Below, piece by piece: positions 37,694 through 50,455 of a stretch of 60,000 nt of DNA (its first letter is position 1; each line of letters starts with the position of its first letter). The stretch lies in the NCBI RefSeq assembly GCF_964340395.1, contig NC_135570.1:10076322-10136321 (forward strand), read 5' to 3'. The notes beneath the pieces are model-generated. The model ran no database searches. It was not told where the DNA came from and saw only the letters and a program-made list of their open reading frames with translations. The stretch is from Glandiceps talaboti (lineage: Eukaryota; Hemichordata; Enteropneusta; Spengelidae). The translations under genes and the position numbers were made by a program.

Positions 37694-37779
37694 GTCTAGA
37701 GGCTATCTATGGTTTTAAATCTCTTCTCATTCTGTGAATGAGAGATCTTGAGATTTAGAGCCATGGATAGCTTCTAGAC
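37694..37779. mobile_element. Short hairpin element starting GTCTAGA
   Basis: 86 bp. Arms GTCTAGAGGCTATCTATGG / CCATGGATAGCTTCTAGAC. Almost fully self-complementary. Confidence 0.75.
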
Positions 37780-39571
37780 CTAACAGTAGATGGGTCTTGA
37801 TGTGAACAGTGATGTGATCACTTTCTAGTAGGTTTGCAAGCCTGTAACTTTTTTAACACAGCTTACCACTTTATAATTCATTTTATGATTTGTGTTGTTT
37901 GAAATGTACAGTATACAGACACCAAGTAGTGTAATTTCAGTGAAATGTCACATCTCTTGTCAATTTACAGTAAAGTAGTCCAAAACTGCTAGTTCCATAC
38001 CTAAGTTTGATTACTCAAATGAGAGACTAGAATTACTTGCTGTAAATTGACTACCTTGTTTACAACCGTGTGATGACTTTTTGTCAAGTTTATCTCTTTC
38101 TGCAAGATTAATAATGTAAATATTGTATGAGAAAAATACCAGTTGGTACTATAAGTACCGGTTTGTCTTAAATTTGAGAAAACAGACGGGATGATATTAG
38201 GAAAAGAGAAAGAAAGTTCAAATTCCATATACTGCCTTGATTAATACTTATATATGAACATTACCTCATATTGTACACTAGGATACAGGAAACAGTTTTC
38301 CACAAGAAACTTTAAGAAAGGAAAACTTATGCAACAAATCTAATGCACAATCACATACATCATCAGCATTACTTAGAAATTCACTCTAGAGTGTCTATCA
38401 CTATCATGTACAAAGTTTAGTACAATTATGAATAATTCTCAAATGAATTCTAAAAACAGTATACATGTACAAGATTGGAGTTTGCAAGATGTACTTAGAT
38501 TCATGTAAAATGAACTTATAGTCCCAATATCAATTTTAATTGTGGTTTTGAACATAGAAGTTCCATGTGTTTCCTGCAATTCCTGTTTAGTCTCCTGAGA
38601 ATGACCTGTCGGTCAGCCTAGCAAATATTCTCTCTACAGCCTGCAAACTCAGTTATTCAAACTCAGTAATTTTCAGGGATACTGTGTGTCGAAGCTGATT
38701 GGTTGAATTGGTCATGTGATGCCTATATGACATTGATTATGTCAAATTACCTGAATGTGGCCAAGTTGGCTGTGTACAGAAATGCAACCTTTTCATGAAT
38801 AGCCTTGAATGTCAAAACATCCTATAATTTTATGATTTTTGTCATGTTTAATAGATGCAGATAGTGAAGGAAGGGCAAACCCAGAGAGTTTGAATTCCCT
38901 AGTTCACAGGCAATCACAGTGGGTAGAACACTTGCCAGGTTGACCATCGAGTTACAGAGGCTAACCCAAAGTTTGACCCAACATAATAACCATAAAACAT
39001 GTTTCTAGTAGGGGTATAGAGTATACGTTTTCCTCAAACAAGAAACTTTTTGTTTACTCTCCGTTTATTGACTTATAACAGACTTATTATTGACAAAACT
39101 TAATATTGTAATATGAATAAACACACAAGAAATAATAATCCAAATAGTTCAATATTTGAATCTCATTACTACTGTAACCCTTATCAGTGGAGACATAAGG
39201 ATTCCATTGAGTCATTCTCTTGGTCAGAACAAACTGTAGCTTTGCCTGGCACCTGCAACAATTGTTTTCCTCACCCAAATTGTAATCCTATGCTGATAGT
39301 ATACAGAAATAAACATGTATGATAATTTACATATGTTAATTAGATGATAATATATGACCCAGCATCATAGTGTGTACACCTACCTCTGGCAATGCAGATA
39401 TATCTGTATATATGCAAATGAATTAAAATCTATCACAAATAAGGCTTCAAATGAAATTCAAACGTCAGGTAACAATTTTCAAGTTGTGTATGGAACAATA
39501 GTTTACTTGATACAAATAATTAGATCTCAAGAATTTCTATGTTAACATTTTAAAGTTGTCTGATTTAGAGG
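37780..39571. other. Non-coding
   Basis: No gene or repeat recognised. Confidence 0.5.
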
Positions 39572-39667
39572 TACAGCTAAAATGGTGTAGGCTTGGTTTT
39601 TCAGAGGGTGTGTATTAAATGTAATGTTGCATGAGTGAAACACCAAGCCTACATCATTTTAGCTGTA
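39572..39667. mobile_element. 96-bp TA-flanked hairpin MITE
   Basis: TA then CAGCTAAAATGGTGTAGGCT ... AGCCTACATCATTTTAGCTG then TA. Terminal repeats of 23-24 bp with one mismatch; the TA flanks fit a Tc1/mariner-type target. Confidence 0.8.
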
Positions 39668-41824
39668 ATAGTGACAAGGCCTAGATTAGGATGTATGGGA
39701 TGTATAGTTTGTGAGTTTACAGTGCGTGATTCATCTCAGTTTTTGTAAACTCCTAAATAGTCATTCATTTATTAATATGTAACATATTCAACCACATTGC
39801 ATCAGTCCTATATGTAATTCACCAACAAGAAAGATGCACACTGTGTGAAATTTACTTATTTGACAACTGTAATTATTGGAAATCTTAAAGACTATTTCAA
39901 AATTGAATGTCTGTATTTGTGGATAACTGTACCCCTTCTCATTTTTGTCATCTTTTAAATGTATAATCTGTCTATCCAAGATGGTAGCTGTGTAAACTTT
40001 AGCTCGGATATAAGAACTGCTCAGAAAAGTACTATGACTACTGTTGGTACCCCTTGTTGACAAATAAAAGAATACAAATTTGTTTCACTTGTTGTAAGAC
40101 TAGTATCCACATATATAAATTTTATCAAAAGTTTCAGCTACCAGGTTGTGAGAGCCAGATTATGATTTAATAAAACTGCTTGATTTATTAAAGTTTATTG
40201 AAATAATTGATGTAATTTTTATACTACTTATAACTATCATGATTACCTCAACTTTTGAAGAGCGTTTTTCATAACCAATGTTTTGCATTGCTTGAATTTT
40301 TGAGGACTTTATAAGAATGCTATACCGTTCATCAATCGACATTCTTACATATGTATCATTGCTGTGTTAACACACGTGTATATTTATAGTATTTGCCTGC
40401 AGTGCATAGACTGTATTAAAGATACTTCATGTTGTAGGTGCTGGCTGATAGCATACCACGAATGTCCATACCTTGCAGACTATGCATTATGCAGTGCAAT
40501 ACCGAAAACATTATTGTGTACCTGTATTCAAATAAGCATGTAATCTTTCCATGTATATGAAATCACATTAATGCATAGTTGTATATTTTTTGAGCGAAAT
40601 TTCCTGTTGTGGATAAACATATGTGTAATAACAGAATCCTATGACGTCATTAACATGATTGCCATATGTGGGTATTAAATTCAGGATAGTTGCACTTGTG
40701 CTATTGTGTTTCCTGCTGCAGTTTCACTGGTTTATAACTCCTGGAAGTACAGCTGCATGCAGAGAACATATCTAGCATGTATTTGTGCATAACCCCAAGT
40801 ATTCCACACTGGCACTCGCATGCCATGGGGTTCTGTCTTTATTACTTGTTACTATGGTCTGAAAACCCCATTCGTCAACAGAGAGGGGAAGTCTGGTTAC
40901 ACTTGTATACATCATGGAGGTACTGTACACCTTAGTCTGGATGCCAACATGGTTTCTGAGTGTAAATGGTAATGATACTGTATAGGAACTAGACTACTTA
41001 CACCTCAATACATACGTTAAATTTCCATACCTTATATTACAGTCATGAGTACATAAATGTCCTCCATACAATATGTAGACATCAATCATCAGAATTTCTT
41101 GTCAACTATGATAAATTTTCACTTCATGATTGTTATTAAGTATATCATTGTGTGTTAGCCTCGACACCCTAAGGGCATGTACAACTTACAAACTCTTGTA
41201 CATGACCATTACAAGGCAGCAAAATTGTTTCTTCCATCATCTGACATATCAACCATCAGACTTTCATTCAAACCGTGAGAGCGGAATAGCACGACGTATC
41301 TTACAGTCTATTACTATGATGTTTTCTCACTTGACTGTTACAGTTTGATAAGCTGCATCATTGTGACTTGGGTGAGTTCATAGGTCTCGTAAAGTTTCAC
41401 TTAGGGCATTCATCTTGTAGCTGATTGATAATGTTACTTGATTAATTTATAATCATGGAGGTATAAGGGAAGATGATAATAGTGATGTGAGTAACAGACT
41501 TATTCTTTACGCCACAAGGATTTAAATGCATGAAAAAAGGGAAAACAAAAAACAGAAAACTAAAAAAAAAATGGAACAAGATTGTAAATTTGTAAGAATC
41601 TCTGAGAATTAGATTCAGATGAACAGGTATGTTTAATTGTAACCTGAGTCTAAAAAGGTTGTCATAATTGAATGTACTATACCAATACTTCCATTCTTGT
41701 GAATTGTGAAGCTTGTATGGTCTGTCACTGTGTGAACAATCTGTATTATCAAAAAATCAGTCCCACTGAAATAAAAGTAATCTTATAAATGATCATGGCT
41801 GGTGATATGACTTTTAAAGGCATC
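39668..41824. other. Non-coding
   Basis: A possible half-copy of the GTCTAGA hairpin family at about 40932-40965 (TTAGTCTGGATGCCAACATG). Otherwise nothing recognised. Confidence 0.45.
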
Positions 41825-41826
41825 AC

Positions 41827-41955
41827 ATGTATGTGTATGTGTGTATGTATGTATGTATGTATGTATCACATGTGTGTATGTACGTATGTATGTATGTATG
41901 TATGTATGTATGTACGTACGTATGTATGTATGTATCTATCTATCTATCTATCGCA
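41827..41955. repeat. (TGTA)n / (TCTA)n microsatellite
   Basis: TATG units with TACG variants, ending in TCTA units. Confidence 0.95.
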
Positions 41956-42850
41956 TGTGTGTGCGTGTGTGGAGGTGGTAAAGTGATGTTGGTGTTAGTG
42001 ATGGTGCTGTGGTAGTGGTCGGAGTATAACTAATTACTTGTCATTGACAGGATAGATCTGTATACATTAGAATAATTAATTTAAAACAAATTTGAGGAAA
42101 TTTCTTGATTTTCTGGACGATGTCTGATTATTAAAAAAAAATATTTCCAAATCACATATTTGTTGCAATCAAAAACTATTATTTCTTTCCTCTATGAGCC
42201 ATTACTATAATTGCATTATTTTCACTAATTGTATGAATACTCACAGACATTAAAGTTACAATAGTGAAGGACATGACAAATGCTCTAACAGTGCGAATGA
42301 GACATTAATATGCACTACCACTTAATTAAACATTACCTGGATACAGTTACTATGTATAACATACAATCAACAATCTGAGATTCTTCCATTCAAGGGGCAC
42401 TGCAACCATATTGTGAATGGGTGTGATGTTTGTACTGTGATTGATTTGAGTGGGCGGAGTGTAGAGAAGAAATATTACAGTGTAAATCAGATAGTCAGAG
42501 ATAATAGTCACATTGTATAACACATGCATATGGGAAGAGAATCTTCGATCATCATCAAACTGAAAAGAAAAAAACACAATTTTTAATGCTGGTTGAAGTA
42601 ATTTACGTTGAGACATCCTTATAAAATAGAGAAAATTTATTTGTAAATTGCAGTCATGATATCATTGATAGATTAAATGTAGAGTTCATTCTCAAAAAGT
42701 AGGTCGGGCTCTGCTATCTAATTCAACTCTATGTCAGATTTCATGACACGTGTGTGCTTGCAGTGCTGTGACATTTGCCCGAGTGCGAGTGCGTGTAGTA
42801 TATAGTTCCATGTGTTGAGGAGTGAAACAGCAGAAAACACCACAAGCACT

Positions 42851-43022
42851 AGACTCTCTCACAGTCCTCAGAGCATTGTATCGCTAAAAGGGCTGTTTTG
42901 TATGTACCGATATACACTGCATAATTGTACTTGAATATCCTTGTACTGTGGGCCCTCATCGATCACATAGGGTTAATCATTTGTTGGCGTACGTGTTGAC
43001 GCTCCGAGGACTGAGAGATTCT
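42851..43022. mobile_element. Palindromic element (~170 bp)
   Basis: Arms AGACTCTCTCACAGTCCTCA / GAGGACTGAGAGATTCT with a long unpaired interior. Confidence 0.55.
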
Positions 43023-43693
43023 ACACAAGCACAAACGTAAATACCCCAAGTATACTTAAACTGTCACCAGTGCAATTCATGGGGTTCTAGCTAATATTAC
43101 GTACTACATACTCTGTTTATCAAAAAACAACAAATTTCACACAAACATACAGCTGTGCTTTTAAGTCATGTGATACATGTAGCAATCGTTCATGATTTCT
43201 GTACCTAGTAACAGTTAATACCACTAGTATATGCATTCATCAATGTCCCATGTAACCATGCCAACCACTGGTACATACATAGGCAACAAAATTCAACCTT
43301 TAATTCTTCACCATAGATTTATCAATTTAAGAGAAATGAATGAACAGTTTATTAGCCCAGCAGTACTTTTCAACTTTCCAAGTTTTTTCAGAAAAAGAGC
43401 TTAAAGAAAAAGTTATATAATGTAGTTAACTTGAACATCCAACCATGTAACCTGACCTCATGCAATGGTGTAGATATCAAATCTTAGAACTGATTTTGTC
43501 CTTGCCCTTTGAACTTTTAACCTTCACACTACTCAGATGAACAAGTATGGAATAATTGGTGATTGCAGGTCGGAACAATTAATAAAAGCCCCTGGAGTGA
43601 ACGGATTTTGTGCTGGGTTGATCCAACATCTATGGGTCTGGCACCTTTACAAGATATATGTATTGGTAGATTTCAAGTTCATTTATAATCAGA

Positions 43694-44030
43694 TATTAAA
43701 GTGGCCATGAGGATTGGGTATTTGTTTTGGATTTTTAATTTATACAAAGATGTTATCATAGTTAATTCCTACTTGAAAAATCAATGTGAAACAACATATG
43801 TCAAGTCCTTGTTTGTAAGTTAACAAATTGGAGAAGATTAATAAATGTGTAAAATGTGTAACAAACATTTTACACGTTTTTTTTTAGCTTTTAGCTTTTT
43901 GCAATGTATCGAGTTACTTGTTGTAACATTGATTTTTCAAGTACTGTAGGAAGCCATGATAAAATTATTTAAAATATTAAAAATCCAAAATAAATACCCA
44001 ATCCTCATCCATATGGCCACTTTAAAATTT
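43694..44030. mobile_element. Foldback MITE, family V, TTAA-bounded
   Basis: About 337 bp. Left TTAAAGTGGCCATGAGGATT then GGGTATTTGTTTTGGATTTT; right AAAATCCAAAATAAATACCC then AATCCTCATCCATATGGCCA then CTTTAA. Both ends are bounded by TTAA. An arm of the same family is nested at 54873-54945. Confidence 0.85.
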
Positions 44031-44535
44031 GTTAACTTTAATACATATATTGAATATTATAGTTTCACATTGACATGCAAGTAGACTGAAAATAATGACT
44101 GAACATGCGAGTTTTGGCTAAGCCTTGGCTAAATTTCCTGACTTTTTAATAATAATATATGCATCACTCAGGGAGACGACCTATTTATTCATTGCACAGT
44201 GAAATTGCATCAACTTATGGTATAAATAATAAGACTCCCAGAGTGATGATATATGTCAGCATTGTCTTGTCATTGACGAGTTCATTGTTTGTTATCTTAT
44301 CAGTGTTACCACTGCTGCATTGTAAGAATATTGAACAATGGGTTGTATGTCGCAACAATTGATAATATAGCAGTAAAGAGTACACATATGGTGTGATTAA
44401 TATCAGGCCACTAGGCTGAATTATTAACTAGTATGTCTTTGTATTTATCTTCCTACACATCAAAGAATGTCACATTACAATTCACAAATATCGAGTAAGT
44501 GGCAGCTTGATGATACATACATATATACATACATC

Positions 44536-44542
44536 CACGCAT

Positions 44543-44617
<75 letters not shown>

Positions 44618-44639
44618 CATACATACATACATACATACA

Positions 44640-44670
<31 letters not shown>

Positions 44671-44720
44671 GTACCTACGTATGTATGTACATAAACAGAC
44701 AGACAGACAGACAGACAGAG
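44536..44720. repeat. (CA)n, (CATA)n and (CAGA)n compound microsatellite
   Basis: About 25 CA units, about 24 CATA units, then GACA units. Confidence 0.97.
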
Positions 44721-45667
44721 ACAGCCACAGACATGCATGCATGTGTATTGTAAGTCGATCTGCATGTGTTTGTGTGTGTGTGTATCCAGGGGAGGGGGAG
44801 GCAAAACTCTAAGTGAAATTATATGAGGGGCTCCTCTAAGTCCTCCAAACCAAACTGTTAACCATACCCCCCCCCCTCCAAAAAATGGAGACCCTTTCTC
44901 ATAACAACTGTATCACACAAATATTAGTAGATACTATATGTGTCTATGACACATGCAGACGGCAGTTTATTTGATGGAAAGTTAAAACCTGAAATGACAT
45001 GAATATTCTGAGCTAACTTTAAGTAAAATCTACCTGGGCAGGCCTTTCCAAAATCTTCCAGCTCAGAAAAGTATAACTTTTCTCATACCTTATGAGTACA
45101 AAAAAAAAAAACCATCACTTTCCAGCATACCCTCACCATATGGTTATCTATGATAGTTACCCCCCCCCCCCCCCCGGTATGTATGTGTGGATGTGTGAAT
45201 TCAAATGCTGATAAAGATGAAACTCTGTAAATGGAGAATATAGTTCTTTGAGAAAGCTATTGTGCAACATATGAATTTTTAAAATTTAACTAACTTATCA
45301 AAAGATGAAGAAAATTAACACATAAAGCTCACTGCAATGTTTTTGTTGTTTAATAGAGTACAAGGAGTACTATGAATTACTCAATAATTAATGGGATTTT
45401 TGAAAATGTAATTACAGTGTATATCAAATTTGATTAAAATTCTGTACACAATTCATTAATATTTAATGATAATGATATCACGCTTGGTCAGATGTGTGTC
45501 TGTAATCGCATTGGGAGATATTACTACATTTACTCTACAGAAGCTCATAAGTTTTACTTACCTTAGTCTCCTTATTAGGGAACCTTATCCACTGAGAATT
45601 GAAACTGGTGGGGTATGCATATCAAATGGACTACTTGTGTCAATGTACACTAAGAAGAAGCAAAGCT

Positions 45668-46800
45668 ATGCACATTAATTAAGAATAGCTAGGGCATGCA
45701 CATTAATTAAGAATAGCTAGGGCATGCATATTAATTAGGAATAGCTAAGGCATGCATATTAATTAGGAATAGCTAGGGTATGCATATTAATTGTGAATAG
45801 CTAGTGTATGCATATTAATTAAGAATAGCTAGGGCATGCATATTAATTAGGAATAGCTAAGGCATGCATATTAATTAGGAATAGCTAGGGTATGCATATT
45901 AATTAGGAATATCTAGGGTATGCATATTAATTAGGAATAGCTAAGGTATGCATATTAATTAGGAATAGCTAGGGTATGCATATTAATTAGGAATATCTAG
46001 GGTATGCATATTAATTAGGAATAGCTAAGGTATGCATATTAATTAGGAATATCTAGGGTATGCATATTAATTAGGAATAGCTAGGGCATGCATATTAATT
46101 AGGAATAGCTAAGGCATGCATATTAATTAAGAATAGCTAAGGTATGCATATTAATTAGGAATAGCTAGGGTATGCATATTAATTAGGAATAGCTAGGGCA
46201 TGCATATTAATTAGGAATAGCTAGGGCATGCATATTAATTGTGAATAGCTAGTGTATGCATATTAATTAGGAATAGCTAGGGCATGCATATTAATTAGGA
46301 ATAGCTAGGGCATGCATATTAATTAGGAATATCTAGGGTATGCATATTAATTAGGAATAGCTGAGGTATGCATATTAATTAGGAATAGCTAGGGCATGCA
46401 TATTAATTAGGAATAGCTAGGGTATGCATATTAATTAGGAATAGCTAGGGCATGCATATTAATTAGGAATAGCTAAGGTATGCATATTAATTAGGAATAT
46501 CTAGGGTATGCATTTTAATTTGGAATAGCTGAGGTATGCATATTAATTAGGAATATCTAGGGTATGCATATTAATATCTAGCGTATGCATATTAATTAGG
46601 AAAAGCTAGGGTGTGCATATTAATACTAGCTAGGGTATGCATATTAATTAGGAATAGCTAGGGTTTGCATATTAATATCTCGGGTATGCATATTAATTAG
46701 GAAAAGCTAGGGTGTGTATATTAATACTAGCTAGGGTATGCATATTAATTAGGAAAAGCTAGGGTGTGCATATTAATACTAGTTAGGGTATGCATATTAA
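45668..46800. repeat. 28-bp satellite array, ~40 copies
   Basis: Unit TATGCATATTAATTAGGAAT then AGCTAGGG, with recurrent variants (AGCT/ATCT, AGGG/AAGG, TATG/CATG). The last ~250 bp contain shortened and rearranged units (ATTAATACTAGCTAGGG). The array ends exactly where LINE coding sequence begins. Confidence 0.97.
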
Positions 46801-46803
46801 TAC

Positions 46804-46940
46804 TCCACTGGCAGAACTTTCATCCACACTGCGGTTCCATGTCTGGAACGGACTCACTGACAGTGTAGTTGGAGTGATCAGTGACAATGGTGTTCAGTCC
46901 TTCAAGAGCCGTGTACACAAACATCTTTCAGCACCCTGAA
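46804..46940 (+). pseudogene. LINE reverse-transcriptase C-terminus next to a satellite
   Basis: Reads STLRFHVWNGLTDSVV, then VQSFKSRVHKHLSAP and a stop. This is the typical last 40 residues of CR1/Jockey-type ORF2 (FWNSLPD...SFKSRLDKHL). It abuts the 28-bp satellite without a gap; all other RT domains are absent. Confidence 0.75.
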
Positions 46941-46979
46941 GTAACAGAAGATACTCTGACATACTCCTAAGCTGCTGTG

Positions 46980-47470
46980 GTTGCCAGACATCTCGTCCCA
47001 AAATGAACTCGTCCCATCGCCATCTCGTCCCAAGACTAACTCGTCCCAAAATGCTACGCATTCAGAACACAAAACACAGACGTGAAATGACGCAACTTTG
47101 GCAGATTCTGTCGAGAAGGCAACACGACTTTTCATCTGTTGAAAGTTTTGCAATTACAAACAATTACTTACTTTAGAGTTTATAGTTATGTTTCCGAACT
47201 CTGATATGAAAAATACGATGACAGAAATTTTGACGTACGATCTATGATGCCACTAGTCCTGTTTGCATACGGAGTTTAATAGTCAGCGTAGACCTGTGCA
47301 CCATCGGCAAGCAGGATTATAACGCTACATGCGTAATGCCTATTTGCAGTTAATTATGAACCACACAGGAATTCTTTGAATGGGACGAGATGGCAGTGGG
47401 ACGAGTTGGCCCGGGAACAACTTTATTGGGACGAGTTAGTTTGGGACGAGTTGGTTTTGGGACAAAATGA
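46980..47470. mobile_element. Putative TIR element with periodic CTCGTCCCA arrays
   Basis: Left side has CTCGTCCCA at 46992, 47008, 47024 and 47040, exactly 16 bp apart. Right side has the inverted TGGGACGAG at 47381, 47397, 47427 and 47442, with a decayed unit near 47412. The interior of about 330 bp is non-coding. Such inverted subterminal arrays resemble transposase-binding repeats. Confidence 0.75.
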
Positions 47471-47689
47471 CCGCCCACTGCTGCTGTGAACCACTGCTTT
47501 GGCTCATGAGGTTTACTTATGTAGTGCTTTGCTGCCTATATCTGTGCATGACCTGGTCATTTCTTATGAGTTATTGTTCACTTTAGCATTAAAAAAGTGT
47601 GGTCTAGGCATGACTTTTTGAGGATGTTGTTTATAGCACTGTTCGAAATGTGCTAGCCAGATTAAGCTTGTGTCAGCAGAAATATGTTC

Positions 47690-48088
47690 TCTGGGTTGTC
47701 AGAATGTTTTATGAATGCATGCAACAATCTACCCCTATCCATAAGATCAGCTCTGAACCCATCGATATGTCTGGATTGTGTGAATGTTTATAAATGCATG
47801 CATCAATCTACCCCTATCCATGAGGTCAGCACCGAACCCATCAATATGTCTGGATTGTGTGAATGTTTATAAATGCATGCATCAATCTACCCCTATCCAT
47901 GAGGTCAGCACCAAACCCATCAATATGTCTGGATTGTGTGAATGTTTATGAATTCATGCAACAATCTACCCCTATCCATAAGATCAGCTCCGAACCCATC
48001 GATATGTCTTGATTGTGGGAATGTTTTATGAGTGCATGCAACAATCTACCCCTATCCATAAGATCAGCTCAAAACCCATTGATATGTA
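47690..48088. repeat. 79-80-bp minisatellite, 5 copies
   Basis: Units start at 47690, 47770, 47849, 47928 and 48007 (TCTGGATTGTGTGAATGTTT). Each carries CAATCTACCCCTATCCAT. Confidence 0.95.
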
Positions 48089-48329
48089 AAATACATCTTT
48101 AGAATGTAGTCTGGTAAATGTAATTGGATATCTTTTAAAGTACACTGTGCCTCTGTAACTTTTTGACTTTTGTCCTAGTTTGTCCCTTTTTGTTTGTTTT
48201 TCTGTGTACGTAATCTTGCAACAGGTTCCATTGGTAGAACAGTGCTTAATGAAATGAAATGGTGTCTGTATAGGAAAGATTAATAAATAAAAATAAATAA
48301 ATAAATAACTGTACTGAAAGTGTACATAA

Positions 48330-49010
48330 AGGTGCAGCCAACGAGTCATTTTTCTGCAATTATTACAGAAAGTTAAAACCAAGCTAATAAACAGTTTTTA
48401 CATAATTTTACGTTTAATTCAAGATTGGAGGGGAAAGTGAAAGCTGTTCGTATGTGCCCTCACTGCGATATTACACAACCTGTCATCCCACTGGATTGGC
48501 CTGCCCACTGCCCGCAATTTTTGCCAAGGTTTCCCCTCTCTCTGCTACCCTCTACCAGACATATGGCCTCACTCTGTCCACTATTCGTTGAAGCTCTAAT
48601 GTTGAATTTACTCAGGATGCTATTTGATATACTCACAACAAAACAGTTTCTCCTTCTAATATATATACGTATTGACAGTTGTCATATTAGATTGTGCTGC
48701 AATCTCAATGCACAACCTCGCCAGTTTCGATGACACACATGGTCAAAAATTAATTACTGTATTACACAATCAATGTACATCTCGTGAATATTGTAAAAAA
48801 AAATAGTAAAATTTGTTCACTAACTTCCTGAAAAAATATCGAAAACTGCCCACTTTGCCCACTGCTTTCCCCTTTCCCCATATCTTACAGCTGAAATATA
48901 TGTTGCCCGCTGAAATACCGAGCCATTTTTGCCAAGCTTCGAAATTGCCCACCCACTGAAAAATCGTGTACAAACAGCTTTTTGCACAAACAGCTTCATT
49001 GGCTGCACCT
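48330..49010. mobile_element. Non-autonomous TIR element, family U, copy 2
   Basis: 681 bp, left AGGTGCAGCCAACGAGTCAT, right CTTCATTGGCTGCACCT. Flanked by ACATA on both sides. Shares GAAAGTGAAAGCTGTT and CTGCTTTCCCC-type pyrimidine stretches with copy 1. Confidence 0.75.
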
Positions 49011-49257
49011 GACATAGCTATGCATATCTGGTTCCAAATCTGTAAATTACATGAATATAGCTTCAGCTGTTATTAACTATTTCATTAACTCAATTGATTC
49101 CTCTAATTATGATACTAATTTTATGTGTGCTTGCATGCTTTAATTTGTTTGTCAGATACCGGTCGATGTTGATTTGCTGTGATTATACATACCAATCCAG
49201 GATGGATTTAAATATGTACATATGCCAGTAATACAAATGCATAACTTGATATTAAGC

Positions 49258-49924
49258 TACAGGGGGCTAGGAGGAAAAAAACAACTTTTTTCATGATTTT
49301 CCAGATTTCTAATATCATTTTCTTATTTTCTCTATATTTCAAATAAAGTTTTAAATATTTCCGTCATAAATTATATAGTTTCCTCTGACTGTCTTTTCCT
49401 ATTTCCTACCGTTATCACTGTCTTTAAAATCAGAGTTGACCAACTTTGCATTAATTAGTGCACAGCTTAGTCTCACTGCCAGACTCATGACTATCATCCC
49501 TAAGCTTTGTATGCCAATCGGCACAGGCGCGAGAAGAGAGGGACTTGTCCCAACACAGCTTATCCTAGAACAAATTCACAGGCTATTTGCTCAATTCACA
49601 CATTGCCCTAACTAGTGTTATCATGGTCCTAATGGTAATTCACCTATTATCATTAGATAGATGGATCAGTAGATGTTTACATTGTGGGCAAATTGCCTGT
49701 CAGTTTGTTCTACGATTAGCTGTGCACTGATTAATGCAAAGTTGATAAAGTGATAACATAGTGATAACATAGAAAATAGGAAAAAACAGTCGGGGGGAAA
49801 TGATAGTTGATGATACTTATGATGGTAATATTTCAAACATTACTTGAAATATAGAGAAAATAAGAAAATAGTATTAGAAATCCAGAAAGTCATGAAAAAA
49901 GTTGTTTATTCCTCCTGACCCCTG
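49258..49924. mobile_element. ~667-bp foldback element with ~190-bp arms
   Basis: Left end CAGGGGGCTAGGAGGAAAAA, right end TTTATTCCTCCTGACCCCTG. The arms pair over GATTTCTAATA..., TCTTATTTTCTCTATATTTC and AACTTTGCATTAATTAGTGC. The central ~250 bp are unpaired and non-coding. Confidence 0.85.
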
Positions 49925-50360
49925 TGATTAAACTTGTGTGAAAAGTTATTCATCACAAAAAATATTTTTAAAATAAACAAATAAAGGAATCTACTTGCTA
50001 GTCTTACCTTCTTGTGACTATAGATCACCTACAAAATAATAAGAAGTTATGTTATAATGTATTTTTTGATTTGTCAAAAAAAAAAGAATTCAAGACAATT
50101 CAAAAAATATCACAAAACAACTGCATATAGCTACATCTGTGATCTCAAAGATTATCAGATGTGTGAGTTTCAATTCCTTTTGAAACTCATCTGTATTTGG
50201 GGAATGATTTTACACTGAAAAATAATATCCATGGTTTATTAATAATTCAAATTGAGACATTTCATTCAGATGTTATATTTCAACTGCATGATATTATATT
50301 GCAGTTCAGGGTGACAATTATCACATCTTATTTTTTATTTATAGACTTTCTGAGTAAAAT

Positions 50361-50455
50361 GCATCGTCGCAATCCACGGCCTATTTTACGACAACGTTCT
50401 TAACGAGCCTCCCTTCTATTATTAGAAATAATAACTCTAGATTGTGAGAATGAGT
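50361..50455 (-). repeat. Dispersed conserved element, copy 3
   Basis: Same blocks, with about 10 bp missing before the AGAAATAATAACTCT block. The minus frame reads LVKNVVVK, one stop, then AVDCDDA. Confidence 0.75.

Noticed and set aside
45668-46800. CRISPR-like array
   Set aside because: Units are contiguous 28-bp repeats with no unique spacers, in an animal genome.
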